Positions 27,406 to 36,917 of a stretch of 64,000 bases of DNA are shown in pieces (the first letter of the stretch is position 1; each line of letters opens with the position of its first letter). The notes under the pieces are model-generated. The model saw only the letters and a list, made by a program, of their open reading frames with translations. It ran no database searches and was not told the DNA's origin. Position numbers and translations under genes: made by a program. The stretch covers positions 2,038,660-2,102,659 of the forward strand of contig NZ_LT745763.1 in assembly GCF_900166595.1 (NCBI RefSeq). The letters are read 5' to 3'. This stretch comes from Virgibacillus dokdonensis (GTDB taxonomy: Bacteria > Bacillota > Bacilli > Bacillales > Amphibacillaceae).

Positions 27406-28608
27406 ATGTTAGCAGAACCTTTCCAAAAAGCTAAGCCAATAGTAGAAAAAATAAAAGCTCATGGATATAATGTTTATTTTGTAGGAGGGTGTGTCAGAGA
27501 TTTTCTGCTTCATCGTCCTATTGAGGATATTGATATAGCTACATCAGCAAAACCAATTGAGCTACAAAATTTGTTTTCTTCCGTGATACCAGTTGGAATA
27601 GAACATGGAACAGTTATTATTCGCCATCAAAATGAGTCTTATGAAGTAACCACTTTTCGAATTGACGGAAAATATACGGATCAACGTCATCCAGATGATG
27701 TTACCTATGTAGATAACATCGAAAAAGATTTAGAAAGAAGAGACTTTACGATAAATGCATTGGCAATGGATTTAAAAGGGAACATTATTGATCTGTTTGC
27801 TGGTAGATCTGATTTACATAATCATGTGATTCGTACAGTAGGAAACGGGGAGGAAAGATTTAGGGAAGACCCGTTACGAATCATTCGTGCACTTCGTTTC
27901 AGCAGTCAATTAGGATTTACTGTTCATCCGGATACGATCGAACACATTCGAAAAGTAAAGCATGAAATGAAGGGGTTAGCAGTAGAACGAATTACAAGAG
28001 AGTTTACCAAGCTATTCGCTGGTGATTATGTACGACATGGATTAACATATTTAAAGGATTTGGAGATTTACGAATACTTACCTGTATTTGATCAACACCA
28101 CTCATTAATTTTACGGATTCCAAGAAATATAAAGCCTTTACCGCTTTTTCACGAAGTATTGGTGCTTTTTCATTTTTTGGATCGCACAATACCGCTTTTA
28201 ACATGGGTAAAAGCATGGAAATGCTCAAATAAACAAAAAAATGCTGCCATGAACCTAACTAAACAATTAGATGAATTACAAGCAAATGACTTAACCCCTT
28301 GGCTTGTTTATCAATTACCACGAGCTTTGTATAATAGCTTTATTCGGCTAACAAATTGTTTACATTCTAAAAAAAATATCACAATGGAACAGTTATTACA
28401 AATAGAACAAACATTACCGATTGCATCTAGATCAGACATAAAATTAAGTGGCCAAGATATTATCGATCTTTTTCCGGCCTTTAAACAAGGTCCATGGATA
28501 CAACAACTGTTAAATAAACTGGAGCGAAAAGTTGTTGCAGGACAGTTGCCAAATGATTACTATAAGTTAAAGGAATGGATAAAATGGAATCCACCCGCAA
28601 TCAATTAA
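27406..28608 (+). CDS. cca: CCA tRNA nucleotidyltransferase
   Basis: Cca adds or repairs the CCA 3' end of tRNAs. The 400-residue class II enzyme has the nucleotidyltransferase signature VGGCVRDFLLHRPIEDIDIA near residues 24-43 with the DxD pair, RHPDDVTYVDNIEKDLERRD, RRDFTINALA, and DPLRIIRALRF near residue 155. I chose ATG 27406 with TTGGTGAT upstream; GTG 27394 is in frame but inside that ribosome site. Its last 25 bases overlap the start of birA. Confidence 0.95.
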   Translation: MLAEPFQKAKPIVEKIKAHGYNVYFVGGCVRDFLLHRPIEDIDIATSAKPIELQNLFSSVIPVGIEHGTVIIRHQNESYEVTTFRIDGKYTDQRHPDDVTYVDNIEKDLERRDFTINALAMDLKGNIIDLFAGRSDLHNHVIRTVGNGEERFREDPLRIIRALRFSSQLGFTVHPDTIEHIRKVKHEMKGLAVERITREFTKLFAGDYVRHGLTYLKDLEIYEYLPVFDQHHSLILRIPRNIKPLPLFHEVLVLFHFLDRTIPLLTWVKAWKCSNKQKNAAMNLTKQLDELQANDLTPWLVYQLPRALYNSFIRLTNCLHSKKNITMEQLLQIEQTLPIASRSDIKLSGQDIIDLFPAFKQGPWIQQLLNKLERKVVAGQLPNDYYKLKEWIKWNPPAIN

Positions 28609-29588
28609 TCCAATTACTTGCTAAGAATAACGAAGAATATATATCTGGACAAGTGCTTTCAGAACAATTAAACATATCTCGCAGTGCTATTTGGAAGCAT
28701 ATGAAAGAGTTAGAGAAAGATGGTTACGTCATAGAAGCAAAGTCGAAGCGAGGCTACCGCATTGTAAGCTATCCAGAAAAAATATCTGAGAACACCGTAC
28801 AGTGGGGGTTACAAACGAATTGGCTAGGTCAGAAAGTGATTCATCGTGAAGTGACTAGTTCTACTCAAATTATTGCCCATAAAGTTGCTAAAGAACAGAA
28901 AGGACATGGCACTATAGTTATTGCAGATGAACAGGTTTCTGGTAGAGGAAGAATGAATCGAAACTGGCATTCTAAAAAAGGCGATGGCATGTGGATGAGC
29001 ATGATCTTACAACCACCCTTACCACCATACCTTGCTCCACAATTAACATTATTAACTGCTGTGGCGTTAACCGAAACTATTGAAAAGTTAACTGGATTAA
29101 CGCCACGTATTAAGTGGCCTAACGACATCCTCTTTGATAATGAAAAAAAATGTGCAGGTATTTTAACAGAACTACAAGCTGAACAGGATAGAATCCAGTA
29201 TGTTATCATTGGGGTTGGGTTAAATATTAACCAACAAAAGAATGATTGGCCAGAGGATGTGCAAAAAAGAGCAACATCATTACAAATTGAAACTGGGAAA
29301 CAATGGGCGATTAGAAAAATTATACAATATTTCTTGAGCAGTTTCGAAAATCTTTATGATGAATATATGAAGCAGGGCTTTTTAGCTGTGAAAACGAAAT
29401 GGGAGTCATACGGATTTAAAATAGGGGATTGGATCACCATCCGTCAATTGGATAAGACTCGACAAGCTGTATTTTATGGTCTGGCTGACGATGGTGCACT
29501 GTTAATAAAAAATGAGGCTGGTGATGTAGAACGGTTATATTCAGGGGAAATTGACTGGTTTCATGAGTCTAATAAGAATCATGAATAA
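28584..29588 (+). CDS. birA: Biotin operon repressor / biotin-[acetyl-CoA-carboxylase] ligase
   Basis: BirA activates biotin and attaches it to the carboxylase carrier protein; it also represses biotin genes. The 334-residue protein has an N-terminal winged helix (about residues 5-60, with SRSAIWKHMKELEKDGY), the biotin/ATP motif GRGRMNRNWHS near residue 120, KWPNDILFDNEKKCAGIL near residue 178, and a C-terminal SH3-like domain. ATG 28584 fits the AAAGGA site better than ATG 28575. In B. subtilis panBCD follow; here dinG follows. Confidence 0.94.
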   Translation: MESTRNQLIQLLAKNNEEYISGQVLSEQLNISRSAIWKHMKELEKDGYVIEAKSKRGYRIVSYPEKISENTVQWGLQTNWLGQKVIHREVTSSTQIIAHKVAKEQKGHGTIVIADEQVSGRGRMNRNWHSKKGDGMWMSMILQPPLPPYLAPQLTLLTAVALTETIEKLTGLTPRIKWPNDILFDNEKKCAGILTELQAEQDRIQYVIIGVGLNINQQKNDWPEDVQKRATSLQIETGKQWAIRKIIQYFLSSFENLYDEYMKQGFLAVKTKWESYGFKIGDWITIRQLDKTRQAVFYGLADDGALLIKNEAGDVERLYSGEIDWFHESNKNHE

Positions 29589-29623
29589 ATAAAATAGTTA
29601 TTTAAAAGAAGGGAGGGACTAAC

Positions 29624-32419
29624 GTGCAACGCTATGTTGTGATCGATTTAGAAACAACTGGAAATACTCCAGCTAAAACAGACAAAATTATTGAGGTAGG
29701 TATCGTAGTTATTGAGCAAGATACGATTGTAGATAGTTATTCTACCTTACTACATCCAAACAAAGAAATTCCAGCATTTATAACAAATTTAACAGGTATT
29801 TCAAATGAAGATGTAGCCGATGCACCATTATTTGAAAATATAGCAGATGAAGTAACTGCTATGTTTGAAAATAGTTACTTGATCGCACATAATGTCCCAT
29901 TTGACCTCGGCTTTTTAAATGAAGAATTGACTAAAAGCAATCGAAAAAAGCTAAAGAATCCAGTGCTTGATACAGTAGAATTAGCAAGAATATTATTTCC
30001 AAGTGCACCAAGCTTTAAATTAAACCAGCTAACTGATTATTTACAAATCAACCATGAAAACCCGCATCGCGCGCTTTCAGATGCATTTGTAACCGCGAAG
30101 CTATTTTTAAAGCTAAAAGAAAAACTAGCTTCTTTACCGTATGAGACCCTAGAGCAATTGCTACGTTTGGAAAAATGGTTAAAGTCAGATGCATATGCTT
30201 TATTTAACTATTATAAAGAGCAAAATGTATTTGTAGAAAAAAATGATGAAATTGCTATATATCAAGGTCTTGCCTATCGCTGTATGAATAATCTAGAAAA
30301 GGAAGATAACGTTATAGATCTTTCTTTCGGAGATTATCTAGACTCGATTTATGAATCAAATGGTAGCTTAGAAAAAAACTTGTCTTTTTATGAAAAACGT
30401 GCAGGGCAACGAGAAATGTCCGAAATGATCTTAGATGCATTTCAAACGAGACAGCATGCGTTGATTGAAGCTGAAACAGGAACAGGAAAATCACTGGCAT
30501 ACCTGCTTCCAGCAATATATGATGCTGTTTCTACACATAAACGAGTAGTCATTAGTACATACACTACGCAGTTACAAACTCAATTATTAGAGGAAGAAAT
30601 TCCATTAATTCGTAGGTTAATTCCTTTCCCTTTCCGCGTAGCACTGCTTAAAGGGAAAGGGCATTATATTAGTTTGGAAAAATTGCACCAAGAGTTGTTG
30701 GAGCCTCTCCAGATTAACTACGACATCGCTCTTACCGTAGCAATGCTTTTAGTTTGGTTAACAGAAACGGAAACGGGTGACATTGACGATATCCAGTTGC
30801 CTTCTAGTGGATATTTGTTTTTTCGACGCATATCTGCAGACATGGAAGAAGGTGTTGATCCATCTTCGCAGTGGTTTTATAGATCGCACTATCAGTACGC
30901 AAAAAAACGAGCCCAGCAAGCTCATATTGTTATTACTAATCATGCATTATTATGTACAGATATTTTTCATCCTTCTTCTTTACTACCAGTATACGAAAGA
31001 GCAATAATTGATGAAGCACATCACTTTGAGGCAACCGTATCGAAGCATTATGGATTGAAACTTGATTATATGCATATGCATTATACTTTTAATCAATTAG
31101 GGCGAACAGATGAGCAGAAATTGGTCCATACCATTTTATCTCATTACCCATCAGAACTTTCAAAAGAGACTAAGGTTTTGTGGAATAAACTGCTTGATGA
31201 TACTCGTTATGAAACGGATGATTTGTTTCGTTACTTGTTTCAATATGTTTCCAAGGTACGTAAAGGAGACAAATCGTTTAGTGATATAGGTAGAACGCAG
31301 TATCGCTTTGAAGCGAATAAAGAAGATCAAAACAAATGGACAGTAATTAAGGAAATGGTATCAAGGGTTTGCTTACATTTACGTGACTTAGTACATGGAT
31401 TAGTAATGATTGAAGCAGAGTTACGAGTTAATCAACTTCATCAGGAAGATAAAGAGAAACTTTTGGCTAGTGCTGAACGGCTACAAGTATTTATTGATCA
31501 ATTAGAACAATTTTTCCTTGTAGAAGATAGCGTACAGGAAGTAAAATGGATGGAGATAGAGGCATACGGAGCAAAAAATGCAGTTTACCTATACAGTGAA
31601 CCAACAGATATTGCTAATTTACTAACAGACGTATTTTTTTCAGTTAAAGAAAGTATCGTTTTAACAAGCGCTACATTAACAATGGAGAATTCATTTCAAT
31701 ATATTATGGAGCGTCTAGGCTTACAAACAGAGAATCCTTTAACGAAGAAAATTGTTTCTCCATTTTCGTATGCCGATCAAGTACAATTAATGGTGCCAAA
31801 TGATTTTCCAACAATCACTTCAGGACACATTGATGATTTTATTCATGCAACCTGTGAAGCGGTATTATCTTTGGCAGAAATCACCAACGGTAGGATGCTG
31901 GTTTTATTTACATCGTACGATATGCTACGACGTTCACATTCTTTACTAAAAGAGTTAATGGAGAATGAAACGTATGCCCTTATTGCACAAGGAATCTCAA
32001 GTGGTAGTAGAGAACGTTTAAAAAAGAACTTCCAAACGTTTGATCGAGCGATTCTTCTAGGAACCAGTTCATTTTGGGAAGGTGTAGATATTCCTGGCGA
32101 AGATTTATCGTGTCTTGTAATTGTTCGTCTACCGTTTCAACCACCTGATCATCCAGTGCTTGAAGCAAAATCAAATTTTTTAAAAGAGCAAGGCAAAAAT
32201 CCATTTATGCAATATGCCTTACCTAATGCTGTTATTCGGTTTAAACAAGGCTTTGGGAGATTAATCCGATCTAGCAGTGATCGAGGAATTGTGTTTATTT
32301 GTGATGCTCGAATTGTAACAGCTCGCTATGGGAAATATTTTATTCGCTCTATTCCTAAAGTGCCATTATTTTTTGACACAACACATGATTTAATGATTAG
32401 AGCTGAAAAATGGTTTTAA
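29624..32419 (+). CDS. dinG: DinG-type helicase with N-terminal 3'-5' exonuclease domain
   Basis: A 931-residue fusion found in Firmicutes. The N-terminal part (about residues 1-165) is a DnaQ-like exonuclease with the DEDD motifs VIDLETTGNTP, LIAHNVPFDLGFLN and the HRALSDA motif. The rest is an XPD/DinG superfamily 2 helicase with Walker A AETGTGKS near residue 284, the DEAH box at about residue 465, TSATLTMENS near residue 685 and a C-terminal QGFGRLIRS motif VI. The iron-sulfur cysteines of E. coli DinG are not obvious, as known for the Gram-positive form, which acts mainly as a nuclease. The start is GTG 29624 after GAAGGGAGGG. Confidence 0.94.
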   Translation: MQRYVVIDLETTGNTPAKTDKIIEVGIVVIEQDTIVDSYSTLLHPNKEIPAFITNLTGISNEDVADAPLFENIADEVTAMFENSYLIAHNVPFDLGFLNEELTKSNRKKLKNPVLDTVELARILFPSAPSFKLNQLTDYLQINHENPHRALSDAFVTAKLFLKLKEKLASLPYETLEQLLRLEKWLKSDAYALFNYYKEQNVFVEKNDEIAIYQGLAYRCMNNLEKEDNVIDLSFGDYLDSIYESNGSLEKNLSFYEKRAGQREMSEMILDAFQTRQHALIEAETGTGKSLAYLLPAIYDAVSTHKRVVISTYTTQLQTQLLEEEIPLIRRLIPFPFRVALLKGKGHYISLEKLHQELLEPLQINYDIALTVAMLLVWLTETETGDIDDIQLPSSGYLFFRRISADMEEGVDPSSQWFYRSHYQYAKKRAQQAHIVITNHALLCTDIFHPSSLLPVYERAIIDEAHHFEATVSKHYGLKLDYMHMHYTFNQLGRTDEQKLVHTILSHYPSELSKETKVLWNKLLDDTRYETDDLFRYLFQYVSKVRKGDKSFSDIGRTQYRFEANKEDQNKWTVIKEMVSRVCLHLRDLVHGLVMIEAELRVNQLHQEDKEKLLASAERLQVFIDQLEQFFLVEDSVQEVKWMEIEAYGAKNAVYLYSEPTDIANLLTDVFFSVKESIVLTSATLTMENSFQYIMERLGLQTENPLTKKIVSPFSYADQVQLMVPNDFPTITSGHIDDFIHATCEAVLSLAEITNGRMLVLFTSYDMLRRSHSLLKELMENETYALIAQGISSGSRERLKKNFQTFDRAILLGTSSFWEGVDIPGEDLSCLVIVRLPFQPPDHPVLEAKSNFLKEQGKNPFMQYALPNAVIRFKQGFGRLIRSSSDRGIVFICDARIVTARYGKYFIRSIPKVPLFFDTTHDLMIRAEKWF

Positions 32420-32472
32420 ATATGGATAAATGAAGCTTTTATATCCTAGCTCCAATTAAAGAACTTCATGTG

Positions 32473-32504
32473 AATAAAAAAACTGATGCTAAAAAGCATC
32501 AGTT
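32473..32504 (-). terminator. Intrinsic terminator oriented on the minus strand, between dinG and ypmA
   Basis: AACTGATGCT (32481-32490) and AGCATCAGTT (32495-32504) form a perfect 10-bp stem with a 4-base loop. Read on the minus strand it is followed by TTTTTTTATT; read on the plus strand there is no T-run. No minus-strand gene is recognisable upstream of it. Confidence 0.6.
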
Positions 32505-32764
32505 ACAAGTAAAGTGGTGTGGGTTGAATAATTATTTGCTCAAATAATTTAAAAACAAAACACATTTGCTGTAAAGCTTGTTATACTATATTTATGTTCT
32601 GTTTTATTTATTTAAGCATACACATATTTTTTGCTAAAAAAAGCAGGCTATGTCTAGCAGAACTTGATAAGACAAGAAACTTTAACCGTAAAAGGAATAG
32701 AGTATTTTGCATTTCATACCAACCAACATAATTTCAATAATGGCTATACAGGGAGGTCAAAATT
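32505..32764. other. Spacer upstream of ypmA
   Basis: This stretch holds a 20-base palindrome (AATTATTTG / CAAATAATT, 32530-32549), AT-rich sequence with a TATACTATATT block near 32583 that could be the ypmA promoter, and the ribosome site CAGGGAGGTC before 32765. I see no gene in it on either strand. Confidence 0.4.
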
Positions 32765-32932
32765 ATGGATGAATTAACCACTTTAGCGACTGTACAAATT
32801 GGATATTCCTCCGAGTTATACAAAATAGTAGACCTATGCAATAAAACTTTAAAAGAACAAAACCTAATATTTGGTTTAGCATTGGATGATAAAGATGAAG
32901 AACAAGCGATCTTTACTATATATCGGTCCTAA
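32765..32932 (+). CDS. ypmA: DUF4264 family protein YpmA
   Basis: A 55-residue protein of unknown function that matches YpmA of B. subtilis, including the YKIVDLCNKTLKEQNLIFGL stretch and the closing QAIFTIYRS. The ATG follows GGGAGGTC at a good distance. The last 38 bases overlap the start of ypmB in another frame, so the two are probably coupled. Order dinG-ypmA-ypmB-aspB is as in B. subtilis. Confidence 0.88.
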   Translation: MDELTTLATVQIGYSSELYKIVDLCNKTLKEQNLIFGLALDDKDEEQAIFTIYRS

Positions 32933-33428
32933 ATGGATAAGATGGACATTATCCATTCTCTTTTTATTGACGGTGGCTTGCGGTGTCTATTTTATTTATT
33001 TATACAATGATTTACTTGAAAGTAAAACGGCAGGATACGAAGAAACAAAGCAGCAGCTACTGAAGGCTGAAACTTTAGCTGAAATTGATAAAATAGAAAC
33101 ATTTCATGGAAAAGAAGCCTACCATGTTGCGTATGGAAAAGACAAAAATGAACAAAGTAAACTTGTTTTTTATCCCTTAAAAGGGAAACAAAAACAACTG
33201 ATAACTGTAAATCAAGCTGACATTGTAAGTAAATCAGAAATGAAAGAGCAGTGGAAACAGGAATGTAATCAATGTGAGTTTATACGTATCAGCCCTGCAC
33301 TCTTAGATGGAAAAGAATTTTGGGAACTGACTTATATAGATGACTCAAATCGATACGTTTTTGATTATTTAGATATGCATAATGGTTCGCGATATGAACA
33401 AATGCGCTTTAAAAGTATGTTTAAATAG
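32895..33428 (+). CDS. ypmB: Membrane-anchored DUF5590 protein YpmB
   Basis: A 177-residue protein with a single N-terminal membrane helix (about residues 17-37, WTLSILFLLTVACGVYFIYL) and an extracytoplasmic part of the DUF5590/PepSY type. Function unknown. I chose ATG 32895, eight bases after GGA inside ypmA; ATG 32886 is also in frame. It is followed by aspB after 14 bases. The cysteines CNQC near residue 122 might form a disulfide outside the membrane; this is only suggested by spacing. Confidence 0.86.
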   Translation: MKNKRSLLYIGPKWIRWTLSILFLLTVACGVYFIYLYNDLLESKTAGYEETKQQLLKAETLAEIDKIETFHGKEAYHVAYGKDKNEQSKLVFYPLKGKQKQLITVNQADIVSKSEMKEQWKQECNQCEFIRISPALLDGKEFWELTYIDDSNRYVFDYLDMHNGSRYEQMRFKSMFK

Positions 33429-33442
33429 AAAGGTGATAAAAA

Positions 33443-34630
33443 GTGGAATTAGCAAACAGAGTAAAAACATTAACCCCCTCATCTACATTAGCTATTACAG
33501 CGAAAGCAAAAGAATTAAAACAACAAGGTCATGACGTTATCGCTTTAGGAGCTGGAGAACCTGACTTTAATACACCTGAGCCTATATTGCGTGCGGCTGA
33601 AAAAGCAATGAATGAAGGCAAAACAAAATATACGCCTTCTGGAGGGATTGTGGAACTAAAGCAAGCCATTGTGAACAAATTTCAAAAAGATAATCAACTT
33701 GAATATACAAAAGAGCAAATTATCGTTACTACTGGAGCCAAGCATGCATTATACACACTTTTTCAAGTGTTGCTAAATGAAGGGGATGAGGTTATTATCC
33801 CAACTCCGTATTGGGTTAGTTACCCAGAGCAAGTAAAGCTTGCTGGTGGAACTCCTGTTTTTATTCCTGCTAAAGAAGAAAACCAATTTAAATTAACGCC
33901 ACAGGAATTAGAAGCGGCTATTACGAGTAAAACGAAAGCAATCATTATTAATTCACCTAGTAACCCGACTGGTATGATGTATAATAAAGATGAATTAAAG
34001 CAGTTGGGAGATATTTGTTTAAAGCACGATTTGTTAATTGTATCCGATGAGATTTATGAAAAGCTAATTTATTCTGGCGAAGACCATGTATCTATAGCAC
34101 AATTATCACCAGAGTTAAAAGCCCAAACAGTTATTATTAATGGTGTATCTAAATCCCATTCCATGACTGGTTGGAGAATTGGTTATGCTGTTGGACCAAA
34201 TGAAATTATTAAAGCAATGACAAGTCTTGCTTCACATTCTACATCAAACCCAACGTCAATTGCTCAGTACGCAGCATTAGCCGCTTATCAAATGGACGAT
34301 TCCTTTAATGAAGAAATGAAGGGTGTTTTTTCACATCGTTTGGAAAGTTTATATCAACTGCTAACGGAGATACCAGGAGTGAGCTGTGTAAAGCCTGAAG
34401 GGGCATTTTATTTATTTCCAAATGTGAAAGAAGCAGTACGTAAAAGTGGCTTTAGTAATGTAGATGATTGGGCAAAGGCGCTATTGGAAAAAGAAAAAGT
34501 AGCTCTTATTCCTGGATCTGGATTTGGTGCGCCTAATAATGTACGTTTATCCTATGCCACATCTATGGAAGCACTGGAAGAAGCAGCAAAAAGAATTAAA
34601 CATTTTATTTTACACTATAAGAAAGCATAA
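33443..34630 (+). CDS. aspB: Aspartate aminotransferase, class I
   Basis: A PLP-dependent transaminase that interconverts aspartate and oxaloacetate. The 395-residue product has GAGEPDFNTPEPI near residue 33, NSPSNPTGMMY near residue 172, YEKLIYSGEDHVS, and the PLP lysine motif NGVSKSHSMTGWRIGY near residues 233-248. The start is GTG 33443 after AAAGGTGA. It sits before asnS, as in B. subtilis, linking aspartate synthesis and asparaginyl-tRNA formation. Confidence 0.95.
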   Translation: MELANRVKTLTPSSTLAITAKAKELKQQGHDVIALGAGEPDFNTPEPILRAAEKAMNEGKTKYTPSGGIVELKQAIVNKFQKDNQLEYTKEQIIVTTGAKHALYTLFQVLLNEGDEVIIPTPYWVSYPEQVKLAGGTPVFIPAKEENQFKLTPQELEAAITSKTKAIIINSPSNPTGMMYNKDELKQLGDICLKHDLLIVSDEIYEKLIYSGEDHVSIAQLSPELKAQTVIINGVSKSHSMTGWRIGYAVGPNEIIKAMTSLASHSTSNPTSIAQYAALAAYQMDDSFNEEMKGVFSHRLESLYQLLTEIPGVSCVKPEGAFYLFPNVKEAVRKSGFSNVDDWAKALLEKEKVALIPGSGFGAPNNVRLSYATSMEALEEAAKRIKHFILHYKKA

Positions 34631-34701
34631 AATCTTAATCTTATAATGTAAAGACAACAATAATTTTCGTTATAAGTGAACACGTATTAGGAGGAGTTCT
34701 T

Positions 34702-35994
34702 TTGAAAACGACAATCTCGCAGGCACCAAGATATAATGAAGAAACAGTTACGATTGGAGCTTGGCTCACAAATAAACGTTCAAGTGGAAAAATTGCATTT
34801 CTACAATTACGTGATGGCACTGGATTTATGCAAGGTGTTGTTGTAAAAAATGATGTGAGCGAAGAAGCATTCCAATTAGCTAAAAATATCACACAAGAAT
34901 CATCGATGTATATTACTGGTAAAATTGTCGAAGATACACGCTCACCATTTGGATACGAAATGCAAGTGAGTGATATTGAATTAATTCATGAAGCTCATGA
35001 TTACCCGATTACACCGAAAGAGCATGGTACAGAGTTTCTAATGGATCATCGCCATTTATGGTTACGATCTAAACGTCAACATGCTGTTATGAAAATACGC
35101 AATGAAATTATACATGCGACTTATCAATTTTTTAATGATAAAGGCTATGTTAAAATTGATCCGCCTATTTTAACAGGATCCTCAGCAGAAGGAACAACTG
35201 AATTATTCCATACGAAATACTTCGATGAAGAAGCTTATTTATCACAAAGTGGGCAATTATATATGGAAGCAGCGGCAATGGCATTTGGAAAAGTATTTTC
35301 TTTTGGACCAACCTTCCGTGCAGAAAAATCCAAAACACGTCGACATTTAATTGAATTTTGGATGATAGAACCAGAAATGGCTTTTGTGGAGCATGAAGAA
35401 AGCCTTGAAATCCAAGAAAATTATGTAAGCTTTATCGTTCAAAGTGTGCTTGCAAATTGTAAGTTGGAATTGCAAACATTAGATCGTGATATTTCAAGCT
35501 TAGAAAAAGTACAAGCACCGTTTCCTCGGATAACTTATGATGAAGCAGTTGCACTGTTAAAAGAAAAAGGTTTTACCGACATAGAATGGGGTGAAGATTT
35601 TGGGGCTCCCCATGAAACAGCTATCGCTGAAAGCTTTGATAAACCAGTATTTATTACGAATTACCCTATAGGAATAAAAGCATTCTATATGAAGCCACAT
35701 CCAGAAAGAGATGATGTCGTATTATGTGCAGATCTCATTGCACCAGAAGGGTATGGAGAAATTATTGGTGGTTCTCAACGAATTGATGATTTGCAATTAA
35801 TGGAAGAGCGTTATAAAGAACATGGATTAACAGGTGAAGCGTATCAATGGTATTTAGAACTAAGAAAATATGGTAGTGTACCACATTCTGGCTTCGGCCT
35901 AGGATTGGAAAGAACGGTAGCTTGGCTTGCGGGTGTTGATCATGTTCGCGAGACTATCCCGTTTCCACGTCTACTAAATCGGCTCTATCCATAA
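34702..35994 (+). CDS. asnS: Asparaginyl-tRNA synthetase
   Basis: AsnRS charges tRNA-Asn. The 430-residue class IIb enzyme has an N-terminal OB-fold (about residues 12-100, ITVGAWL-like [20 protein letters not shown]), motif 2 [19 protein letters not shown] near residue 205, and motif 3 [15 protein letters not shown] near residues 395-409. The start is TTG 34702 after GGAGGAG. A TATAAT at about 34643 could be its promoter. No T-box leader is visible in the 71-base gap from aspB. Confidence 0.96.
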   Translation: MKTTISQAPRYNEETVTIGAWLTNKRSSGKIAFLQLRDGTGFMQGVVVKNDVSEEAFQLAKNITQESSMYITGKIVEDTRSPFGYEMQVSDIELIHEAHDYPITPKEHGTEFLMDHRHLWLRSKRQHAVMKIRNEIIHATYQFFNDKGYVKIDPPILTGSSAEGTTELFHTKYFDEEAYLSQSGQLYMEAAAMAFGKVFSFGPTFRAEKSKTRRHLIEFWMIEPEMAFVEHEESLEIQENYVSFIVQSVLANCKLELQTLDRDISSLEKVQAPFPRITYDEAVALLKEKGFTDIEWGEDFGAPHETAIAESFDKPVFITNYPIGIKAFYMKPHPERDDVVLCADLIAPEGYGEIIGGSQRIDDLQLMEERYKEHGLTGEAYQWYLELRKYGSVPHSGFGLGLERTVAWLAGVDHVRETIPFPRLLNRLYP

Positions 35995-36155
35995 TTATTA
36001 TGTAATTTAGCTTAAAAATATAGGGTGCTTTAAGGCTTCTATATCTATCTTAATAAGTGAAAATTAGTGAATGCAACAAGTCAGAAATAAACGCCGATTG
36101 GTTCATGTTCTAAAAGAAGTATCTCAAGCTTTATACAAAACTTAGAAAATAACCT

Positions 36156-36190
36156 ATCCCTTGCTAGAACAGGCAAGGGATTCATTTATC
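36156..36190 (+). terminator. Terminator between asnS and dnaD
   Basis: ATCCCTTGC (36156-36164) and GCAAGGGAT (36173-36181) form a perfect 9-bp stem, followed by TCATTTATC. The 213-base gap after asnS holds nothing else that I recognise. Confidence 0.65.
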
Positions 36191-36207
36191 ATGTAAAAGA
36201 AAAGGAG

Positions 36208-36915
36208 ATGTTCGTCATTAAAAAGCAATCATTCTCCATTCAGTATCTTTTAACCAATCAAATGCTCATTCCAAAGGATCTATTAACTTCCTATGTATCT
36301 ATAGGGCTAGATGAAAAAGAAGTTATGTTGTTATTACAATTACAACGATTTATGTTAGAAGGAATTGATTTTCCTACTCCAGATCAATTAACGACTTATG
36401 TAACGATGAAAGAACAAGAGTGTGCACTTTTATTACGTGGCCTTGTTCAAAAAGGAATGCTGACTATTGTACAGCAAGAAGAAAATGATGGAAAAATTAA
36501 AGAAGCTTACGATTTAAATCCTCTATGGGATAAATTATTTAAGATGGAAGAAGATACGAAACAGGATTCAGATACATCTGACGGGACTATTTTTATTTTG
36601 TTTGAACAAGAATTCGGCAGACCATTATCCCCTTTTGAAATTGAAATGATTAATGCGTGGCTAGATGAGGATCAAATTGCTCCATCGTTAATTAAAGCAG
36701 CTTTACGTGAATCCGTGTTAATGGGAAAGTTAAATTTTAAATATATTGATCGTATTTTACGCGAATGGAAGAAAAAAGGGATCCATAGTGTAGAACAAGC
36801 TAGAATGTCTAGTAAACAATTTCATGCCAGACAGAATGCTTCAAGATCAGAAGGTAGTTCACAAAGTACTCGTAACAGTTCTTTTTATTATAATTGGCTG
36901 GAAGGGGAGGATTAG
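36208..36915 (+). CDS. dnaD: Primosome component DnaD
   Basis: DnaD is a replication-initiation and restart protein that remodels DNA and helps load the helicase with DnaB/DnaI. The product has the N-terminal winged-helix domain (about residues 10-100) and the C-terminal DnaD domain with FGRPLSPFEIEMINAWLDED and KYIDRILREWKKKGI, ending FYYNWLEGED. The frame opens with ATG 36208, but AAAGGAG abuts it directly. The site is better placed for ATT 36217, whose product starts KKQ as in B. subtilis. The true start is therefore uncertain. Confidence 0.94.
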   Translation: MFVIKKQSFSIQYLLTNQMLIPKDLLTSYVSIGLDEKEVMLLLQLQRFMLEGIDFPTPDQLTTYVTMKEQECALLLRGLVQKGMLTIVQQEENDGKIKEAYDLNPLWDKLFKMEEDTKQDSDTSDGTIFILFEQEFGRPLSPFEIEMINAWLDEDQIAPSLIKAALRESVLMGKLNFKYIDRILREWKKKGIHSVEQARMSSKQFHARQNASRSEGSSQSTRNSSFYYNWLEGED

Positions 36916-36917
36916 CG

